Of a stretch of 12,605 bases of DNA, positions 7,576 through 12,605 are shown piece by piece. Location of the stretch: positions 1 through 12,605 of the forward strand of contig DATDFC010000163.1 of NCBI GenBank assembly GCA_036522815.1, read 5' to 3'. The notes beneath the pieces were generated by a model, which had not been told where the DNA came from, did no database searches, and saw only the letters and a program-made list of their open reading frames with translations. Every line of letters starts with the position of its first letter. The first letter of the stretch is position 1. The stretch is from AG41 sp036522815 (GTDB lineage: Bacteria > Gemmatimonadota > Gemmatimonadetes > Gemmatimonadales > GWC2-71-9). The translations under genes were made by a program, and so were the position numbers.

Positions 7576-8820
7576 ATGGCCTTCTGGGAGGCCGTCCGGC
7601 TCGCCCTGCAGACTATCCGGGCACAGAAGCTCAAGAGCGCATTCTCCATCACCGGTGTGTTCATCGGCGTGATGTTTCTGATCGCGGTCGTGTCGGTCGT
7701 GCAAGGGATGAACCGCTACATGACCGACAAGTTCGCCGGCACGCTGCTCGGCGTGAATACGTTCCGGCTGCGGCAGTTCCCCGACGTCCAGCTCGGCAAT
7801 GTGACCGACTCCATGTGGCGGGTGTGGCACCGCCGGCCGCGCGTCACCTACGACGATGCGCAAGCGGTCATGCGCGGCGTGACGGTCCCGGTGCTCGCCG
7901 CGTGGGAGTCGAGCACCCGCACCACGCTCGTGGCCGGCCGCAAGCAGGCGAAGGACGTGGAGGTCACCGCGGCGACCGAGCTCTACTTCGACATCCGCTC
8001 CCTCGCCGTCGAGCGAGGCCGCCCCTTCACCGGACAAGAAGTCCAAGCCGGCGTGCCTGTGCTGGTGCTCGGGTTCGAGCTGGCCGACAAGCTGTTCGAG
8101 GGTCGGGAGCCGATCGGCCGCGAGGTGAAGATCTTCGACGTGCCCTACCGCGTGATCGGCGTGGTCGAGAAGCAGGGCAACCTGTTCGGCCTGTCGCTCG
8201 ACAAGTTCGCGGTGGCGCCGGCGAGCGCCCCGCTCAAGCGCTACGTCAGCGAACCGCGTGTCGTGGATGCGGTGGCCATGAAGGCGGTCTCGCAGCCGGA
8301 CATGCGGGAAGCGATGGTGCAGGCCGAGGCCATCATGCGCAGCCGGCGCCACCTGCGGCCGCGCCAGGCCGACGACTTCGCCCTGGAAACGGCGGACGAA
8401 GTGCTCGATTTCTGGGGCAAGATCAGTCGGGTGCTGTTCGTGGCGCTCCCCGGCCTCGTGGCCGTGTCGCTCGTGGTGGGGGGCATCGTCATCATGAACA
8501 TCATGCTGATGGCGGTGGCCGAGCGAACGCGCGAGATCGGCATCCGCAAGTCGCTGGGCGCCCGTCGGCGCGACATCCTGCGGCAGTTCCTGGTCGAAGC
8601 CACGACCCTCGCCACGGCAGGAGCCACCGGGGGCGTGGTGATCGGCATCGGGCTCGCAGCCGCCGTGGCGGCGCTCACCCCGCTCCCCGCCGCGGTCGCG
8701 CCCTGGTCGATCCTGGTCGGCGTCGTGCTGGGTGGCGGCGTCGGGGTGGTCGCCGGTGTCTACCCGGCGACCCGCGCCGCGCGACTCGATCCGATCGCCG
8801 CCCTGCGGCACGAGACATGA
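7576..8820 (+). CDS. MacB-type ABC permease, type A, pair 2 (A2)
   Basis: The ATG at 7576 follows the B1 stop with no gap. The 414-residue product aligns with A1 along its length. The N-terminus is MAFWEAVRLALQTIRAQKLKS, and TM1 is at about 22-43. The periplasmic domain includes NRYMTDKFAGTLLGVNTFRL (46-65) and YRVIGVVEKQGNLFG (191-205), both close to A1. HLRPRQADDF precedes TM2, which contains IVIMNIMLM, and the loop AERTREIGIRKSLGARRRD follows. TM3 and TM4 precede the C-terminal ARLDPIAALRHET. It is more like A1 than A3, implying that pairs 1 and 2 arose from the more recent duplication. Its stop overlaps the start of B2 (ATGA), a coupling that fits matched amounts of partner subunits. Substrate is unknown. 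Confidence 0.93.
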   Translation: MAFWEAVRLALQTIRAQKLKSAFSITGVFIGVMFLIAVVSVVQGMNRYMTDKFAGTLLGVNTFRLRQFPDVQLGNVTDSMWRVWHRRPRVTYDDAQAVMRGVTVPVLAAWESSTRTTLVAGRKQAKDVEVTAATELYFDIRSLAVERGRPFTGQEVQAGVPVLVLGFELADKLFEGREPIGREVKIFDVPYRVIGVVEKQGNLFGLSLDKFAVAPASAPLKRYVSEPRVVDAVAMKAVSQPDMREAMVQAEAIMRSRRHLRPRQADDFALETADEVLDFWGKISRVLFVALPGLVAVSLVVGGIVIMNIMLMAVAERTREIGIRKSLGARRRDILRQFLVEATTLATAGATGGVVIGIGLAAAVAALTPLPAAVAPWSILVGVVLGGGVGVVAGVYPATRAARLDPIAALRHET

Positions 8821-10058
8821 CCGGGGGGGCCCTGTTCGAAGGGGTCGGCATCGCGCTCGACTCGCTGCGTGGCAACAAGCGCCGGGCGGCGCTGACGATC
8901 CTTGGCGTCGCCATCGGCGTGACCGTGGTCATGGTGATCGCCGCGATGATCGGTGGCATCAACCAGAGCGTGTCGAGCGTGATCGAGTCCATCGCCCCGC
9001 GCACGTTTCTGGTGTGGCGCTTCTTCCAGGCGGGGGTGAACGTCTCGGACGGCTCCGATGAATCCAGCCCGTGGCGGCGGAACCCGGAGATCGTGGAGAT
9101 CGAGGCCGACCACATCGCCCTGCTGCCCTCCGTGCGCTACGTCACCCGCCGCGACGAGAGCTCCGCCACCGTGGAGTACGGCGACCGGCGGCTCGAATCC
9201 GTCAACGTCTCCGGGTTGTCCGCGCAGTGGGTGGAGGTGAACGGCGGCGACGTTCATCCCGGGCGCACCTTCACGCGACTGGAAGACGTGGCCAACGATG
9301 CCGTGGCGGTCATCAACACCAAGCTCGAGGAGCAGCTGTTCCGCGGGCGCGACCCCGTCGGCCAGACGATCCACGTGGCCGGCACCCCCTTCAAGGTGAT
9401 CGGCGTCTACGTGCCGCCGCCCAGCCTGTTCAGCGGCACGACCCCGCCGTTCGTCGGCGTGCCGCACGGCGCGTTCGTCAAGCACGTGCCGTATCGCAAG
9501 GGATGGATGCGGCTCGCGGTCGCGCCGGCGCCGGCCTACACGCAGCAGCAGGCGATGGACGAGGTGGTGGCCACATTACGCTCGCTGCGCGGCCTCAAGC
9601 CCGGGCAGGAAAACAACTTCTCGATCGTCACGCAGGACAAGCTGCTGGACTCCTGGAACAAGGTCACCGGCATGTTTTTTCTCGTCATGCTGGTGCTCTC
9701 GTCCATCGCGTTGATGGTCGGGGGCGTCGGCGTGGTGGCGATCATGATGATCTCGGTCACCGAGCGCACCCGGGAGATCGGCGTGCGCAAGGCGCTCGGA
9801 GCGACGCGCCGCGCCATCCAATGGCAGTTCCTCGTCGAGGCCTCGACCCTCACCCTGGTGGGGGGCGCCGTCGGGATGCTGGCGGGCGGCGGCGTCGCGC
9901 TCGCGGTCGCCAGCCTGACGCCGATCCCCGCGCACGTACCGCTGTGGTCGGTGCTCGCCGCCCTCGCCGCCTCCGCCCTCACCGGCATCGGATTCGGGCT
10001 GTATCCCGCCAGCAAGGCGGCGCGGCTGGATCCCGTAGAGGCGCTGCGGTACGAGTGA
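8817..10058 (+). CDS. MacB-type ABC permease, type B, pair 2 (B2)
   Basis: The 413-residue permease begins at ATG 8817, overlapping the A2 stop by 4 bases. Residues 5-14 (ALFEGVGIAL) and TM1 (about 27-47, TILGVAIGVTVVMVIAAMIG) are almost the same as in B1. The periplasmic domain (about 48-280) keeps short anchors such as SPWRRNPEI, GRTFTRLEDVAN and VIGVYVPPPSLF but differs from B1 elsewhere. KPGQENNF precedes TM2, followed by AIMMISVTERTREIGVRKAL (308-327) and then QWQFLVEASTLTLVGG at TM3. It ends ARLDPVEALRYE, like B1. The membrane and coupling segments are more conserved between B1 and B2 than the periplasmic segments, as expected if the pairs share one ATPase but differ in what they bind outside. 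The following 96 bases are non-coding and hold an inverted repeat. Confidence 0.93.
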   Translation: MTGGALFEGVGIALDSLRGNKRRAALTILGVAIGVTVVMVIAAMIGGINQSVSSVIESIAPRTFLVWRFFQAGVNVSDGSDESSPWRRNPEIVEIEADHIALLPSVRYVTRRDESSATVEYGDRRLESVNVSGLSAQWVEVNGGDVHPGRTFTRLEDVANDAVAVINTKLEEQLFRGRDPVGQTIHVAGTPFKVIGVYVPPPSLFSGTTPPFVGVPHGAFVKHVPYRKGWMRLAVAPAPAYTQQQAMDEVVATLRSLRGLKPGQENNFSIVTQDKLLDSWNKVTGMFFLVMLVLSSIALMVGGVGVVAIMMISVTERTREIGVRKALGATRRAIQWQFLVEASTLTLVGGAVGMLAGGGVALAVASLTPIPAHVPLWSVLAALAASALTGIGFGLYPASKAARLDPVEALRYE

Positions 10059-10062
10059 CGGC

Positions 10063-10141
10063 AATGCGGAATGCGGAGTGCGGAATGCGGAATTGAAAGT
10101 CCGCCCGTCCATTCCGCATTCCGAATTCCGCATTCCGCACT
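10063..10141 (+). repeat. Heptamer-built inverted repeat between pair 2 and pair 3
   Basis: The left arm consists of four tandem heptamers, AATGCGG at 10063, 10070 and 10084 with a variant AGTGCGG at 10077, followed by AATT. The right arm (10111-10141) is built from ATTCCGC units, with one ATTCCGA variant. Positions 10077-10094 are the exact reverse complement of 10124-10141 (18 bp). A longer register, 10063-10093 against 10111-10141, pairs 31 bases with three mismatches around a 17-base loop. No T-run follows, so it is not a typical intrinsic terminator. The element fills almost all of the only sizeable gap in the permease array. From general knowledge, peptides encoded by such repeats (for example FRIPHSAL and NAECGMRN) turn up as spurious protein ends in several soil phyla, which suggests a dispersed repeat. 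Its role here is unknown. Confidence 0.85.
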
Positions 10142-10154
10142 AGCTTCCAGCCCC

Positions 10155-11399
10155 ATGCCCCTCTCCGAAGCGATTGTCCAGGCGCTCCAGACCGCGTGGA
10201 GCCACAAGCTCCGCTCGTTCTTCACGCTGCTCGGCATCATCGTGTCGGTGGCGTTCCTCGTGGCCGTCGTCGCGGTGATCCAGGGCATGAACGCCTACGT
10301 GCGCGAGCGCATCGCGGGCGCGATCGTCGGGGTCAACGCGTTTCAGATCCGTCGCGACCCGATCCAGGTCGGGTTCATCGACGACGAGGAGCTGAAGCGG
10401 ATTCAGCGCCGGCCGATCATCGGTCCGGAGGACGCCGCATACGTCGAACGCGCCCTGCCCGACGCGCAGGCCATCGCCCTCCAGTCCGGCTGGCCGACGC
10501 CGCTGGCGGACGTGCAGTGGCGCAACCGCACGGTGGGTGACGTGCTGGTGTTCGGGGTCACGCCGCCGTTCGTCGTGGTGCAGGACTACGCGTTCGCGGC
10601 CGGGGCGCCGTTCAGCGACGTGGACGAGCGGCAACGGCGGCTCGTCGCGGTGCTCGGCTTCGATGTGGCGGAGAAGCTGTTCGGCGCTCCGGAGCGCGCC
10701 GTGGGCAGCGCGATTCGCGTGCGCGGTGCCCAGCTCACGATCACGGGGGTCGTGGCCAAGAAGGGCACCGTGCTGGGGCAGTCCTGGGACGGCTTCGTCA
10801 TGCTGCCGCTCACCACGTTCGAGGCGCTGTACGGGCGGCGCCAGACCACGGTGATCTCGGTCAAGATGCCGGCGGCCGCGCGCGTGGCGGACGGCATGCT
10901 CCGCGCCGAGGAGGCGATGCGGATCGCGCACCATCTGCGGCCCTCACAGGAGGACGACTTCACCGTCGACACCGGTGAGGGGCTGATCGCGTTCTGGGGC
11001 AAGCTGACCCGGGTGATTTTCACGGTCGTGCCCGCCGTGGTGGGCATCGGCATCGTGGTGGGCGGCATCGTGATCATGAACATCATGCTCATGAGCGTCA
11101 CCGAGCGCACCCGCGAGATCGGGATCCTCAAGTCGCTGGGCGCCTCGCGGCGCGACGTGCGACGCCAGTTCCTCGCCGAGTCGGCCATCCTGTCGCTGCT
11201 GGGCGGCGTCGCCGGACTGCTCGCCGGGAGCGCGCTCGCCGCGCTGGTCCAGGTGGCGTCCCCCCTGCCCGCCCGCGTGACGGCCTGGTCGGTGGCGGTG
11301 GCGCTGGGACTCGGCGTCGGCGTGGGGATCGTGTTCGGCGTGTACCCGGCGCACCGCGCGTCGCGCCTCGACCCGATCGAAGCGCTGCGCGCCGAGTAG
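10155..11399 (+). CDS. MacB-type ABC permease, type A, pair 3 (A3)
   Basis: The 414-residue permease is assigned to ATG 10155 because MPLSEAIVQALQTAWSHKLRS then aligns with the starts of A1 and A2. An in-frame ATG at 10071 would add 28 residues translated from the inverted repeat and should be rejected. TM1 is at about 22-44, the periplasmic domain about 45-282, TM2 about 285-313, TM3 about 339-367 and TM4 about 377-397. Type A hallmarks are present: HLRPSQEDDF (260-269) and IVIMNIMLM in TM2. The loop reads TERTREIGILKSLGASRRD (316-334), with Leu and Ser replacing Arg residues found in A1 and A2. The periplasmic domain is clearly more divergent than between A1 and A2. No Shine-Dalgarno sequence is visible before the ATG, and coupling to B2 is unlikely across the repeat, so how translation starts is unclear. 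Confidence 0.92.
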   Translation: MPLSEAIVQALQTAWSHKLRSFFTLLGIIVSVAFLVAVVAVIQGMNAYVRERIAGAIVGVNAFQIRRDPIQVGFIDDEELKRIQRRPIIGPEDAAYVERALPDAQAIALQSGWPTPLADVQWRNRTVGDVLVFGVTPPFVVVQDYAFAAGAPFSDVDERQRRLVAVLGFDVAEKLFGAPERAVGSAIRVRGAQLTITGVVAKKGTVLGQSWDGFVMLPLTTFEALYGRRQTTVISVKMPAAARVADGMLRAEEAMRIAHHLRPSQEDDFTVDTGEGLIAFWGKLTRVIFTVVPAVVGIGIVVGGIVIMNIMLMSVTERTREIGILKSLGASRRDVRRQFLAESAILSLLGGVAGLLAGSALAALVQVASPLPARVTAWSVAVALGLGVGVGIVFGVYPAHRASRLDPIEALRAE

Positions 11400-11400
11400 C

Positions 11401-12605
11401 ATGGCGTTCCACTCGATTCGCGAAGGCTGGCTGATCGCCGTCGATCAGCTCCGGGTCAATAAGCTGCGCTCCGGGCTCACCATTCTCGGGGTCGTGATCG
11501 GGATCGCCACCGTCATGGCGATGGCGTCGATCGTGGCGGGCTTCCGCGAGCAGATCGTCAACACGCTCGAGGTCGTAGGGCCGACCACGTTTCGCATCCT
11601 GCGGTTCTTCTCGTCCACGCCGCTGAATCCCGATGCGTTGCCGCGCGAGGTGCGCATCCGCCCCGCGCTCGCCCCCCGCGAGGCCGAGGCGATCGCGCGC
11701 CTGCCCGAGATCCATTACGCGGCGATCTGGACGCAGCTGTTCTACCGCTTCGAATACGCCGGGACCCGCACCCAGATCCTGGGCGTGTTCGGCGCGGACG
11801 ATCGCTACATGGAAATCCTGGGCGGCGAGCTGGTCCGGGGCCGGGTGTTCACGACGGCGGAGCTGCGCGGCGGGGCGCCGGTCGCGGTCGTGGAGCAGCG
11901 CACCGTGGACCGGCTGTTCGGGGCGCGCGAGCCCATCGGCGAGATGATCCGCATCGGCGACCATCCGTTCCGCGTGATCGGCGTGTGGCAGCGTCCCACC
12001 AACATCTTCGAGGTGCCGGGCGCGCCGGAGATCGCCGGGGTGGTGCCGTTCGAGGCGGCCCATGCGCGCTTCCCGATCGACCGGGTGAATGGCCTGATCA
12101 TCCTCGTCAAGCCGCGGCCCGAAGTGAGCGTCGCGCGCGCGATGGACGCGGCCACGCTGCAGCTGCGGCGCCTGCGCGGGCTGCGGGTGGGCGAGCCCAA
12201 CAGCTTCGACCTGCTCACGTCGGATCAGGTGCTGGGCATCTTCGACAGCCTCACGTTCGCGTTCTTCTTCGTGATGCTGGTGCTGTCGAGCATCGCGCTG
12301 CTGGTCGGCGGGATCGGGGTGATGGCGATCATGATGGTGTCGGTGACGAGCCGGACGCGGGAGATCGGGCTGCGCAAGGCCATGGGCGCCACGCGCCGCG
12401 ACGTGCTGTGGCAGTTCCTCGTGGAAGCGGCCACGCTGACCCTGATGGGCGGCCTGCTCGGCATCATGCTGGGGACCGCGACCGGGGAATTCCTCAAGCG
12501 GCTGCTCGATTTCAGCACGACCGTGCCGGTGTGGAGCGCCGCGATCGCGACGGCGGTGTCGATCCTCGTCGGGCTCGTCTTCGGCATCGCGCCGGCGGCG
12601 AGGGC
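11401..12605 (+). CDS. MacB-type ABC permease, type B, pair 3 (B3), cut by window end
   Basis: The ATG at 11401 lies one base after the A3 stop, and the frame stays open for 401 codons to the window edge. Compared with B1 and B2, which end about a dozen residues after the IYPASK/LYPASK motif, this protein should finish shortly beyond 12605. The start is MAFHSIREGWLIAVDQLRVN, with TM1 at about 24-45 (LTILGVVIGIATVMAMASIV) and a periplasmic domain of about 46-282. TM2 then leads into AIMMVSVTSRTREIGLRKAM (309-328), followed by GATRRDVLWQFLVEAATLTL at TM3 and TM4 ending FGIAPAAR. It has type B hallmarks (IMM in TM2, WQFLVEA), but GLRVGEPNSF replaces the GLRPGQ...NNF pattern, and Ser replaces Glu in the otherwise invariant ERTREIG. 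It is the most divergent of the type B proteins and presumably partners A3. Confidence 0.93.
   Translation, partial: MAFHSIREGWLIAVDQLRVNKLRSGLTILGVVIGIATVMAMASIVAGFREQIVNTLEVVGPTTFRILRFFSSTPLNPDALPREVRIRPALAPREAEAIARLPEIHYAAIWTQLFYRFEYAGTRTQILGVFGADDRYMEILGGELVRGRVFTTAELRGGAPVAVVEQRTVDRLFGAREPIGEMIRIGDHPFRVIGVWQRPTNIFEVPGAPEIAGVVPFEAAHARFPIDRVNGLIILVKPRPEVSVARAMDAATLQLRRLRGLRVGEPNSFDLLTSDQVLGIFDSLTFAFFFVMLVLSSIALLVGGIGVMAIMMVSVTSRTREIGLRKAMGATRRDVLWQFLVEAATLTLMGGLLGIMLGTATGEFLKRLLDFSTTVPVWSAAIATAVSILVGLVFGIAPAAR

Noticed and set aside
6784..8811. Antisense open frame of 675 codons opposite B1 and A2
   Set aside because: Its composition is dominated by His, Arg, Asp and Gly with no domain pattern. 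It is a shadow of the permease genes on the other strand.
6588..10058. Apparent 1156-residue protein ending in B2
   Set aside because: Everything before 8817 is an out-of-frame reading of B1 and A2. The ATG at 8817 matches the N-terminus of B1 and overlaps the A2 stop.
10063..10141. CRISPR array or intrinsic terminator
   Set aside because: The repeat units are contiguous heptamers with no unique spacers, and the hairpin is not followed by a T-run. An inverted repeat of unknown role is the better description.
10059..10154. A separate small gene in the gap between B2 and A3
   Set aside because: The only translations here are repeat-derived peptides, and no start with a ribosome binding site is visible.

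Overview
This is a GC-rich (roughly two-thirds G+C) bacterial window in which all recognised genes lie on the + strand and are tightly packed, several with 4-base stop/start overlaps (GTGA or ATGA). The gene style (separate ABC ATPase, long runs of MacB/FtsX permeases, TolC plus adaptor) and base composition would suit Gemmatimonadota or another soil phylum such as Acidobacteriota. That assignment is an inference; no taxonomic marker gene is present.

Region 1 (1-1501) holds an Ala/Pro-rich C-terminal tail of an upstream gene, a creatininase-family metal-dependent amidohydrolase (114-833), and an unrecognised, probably exported protein (830-1501). They are joined by GTGA overlaps and look like the end of one operon. 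Region 2 (1502-1607) is a short non-coding leader with a small perfect hairpin, a weak promoter-like motif and a good Shine-Dalgarno sequence.

Region 3 (1608-12605, continuing past the window) is a single large export operon. It encodes a TolC-family outer-membrane channel, a MacA-like periplasmic adaptor, a stand-alone MacB/LolD-type ATPase, and six consecutive MacB-type permeases (the last cut by the window edge). The permeases alternate strictly between two sequence types, here called A and B: A1 B1 A2 B2 A3 B3. Each has one N-terminal membrane helix, a large periplasmic domain and three C-terminal helices. One ATPase, one adaptor and one outer-membrane channel therefore seem to serve three tandem A/B permease pairs, which suggests heterodimeric permeases with interchangeable periplasmic domains. 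Pairs 1 and 2 are closely related. Pair 3 is more divergent.

Pair 3 is separated from pair 2 by the only sizeable gap in the permease array (10059-10154). That gap is almost entirely a heptamer-based inverted repeat (AATGCGG units facing ATTCCGC units) able to form a long hairpin. This repeat and the three-pair permease array are the main points of interest. The substrate of the exporter cannot be read from the sequence.
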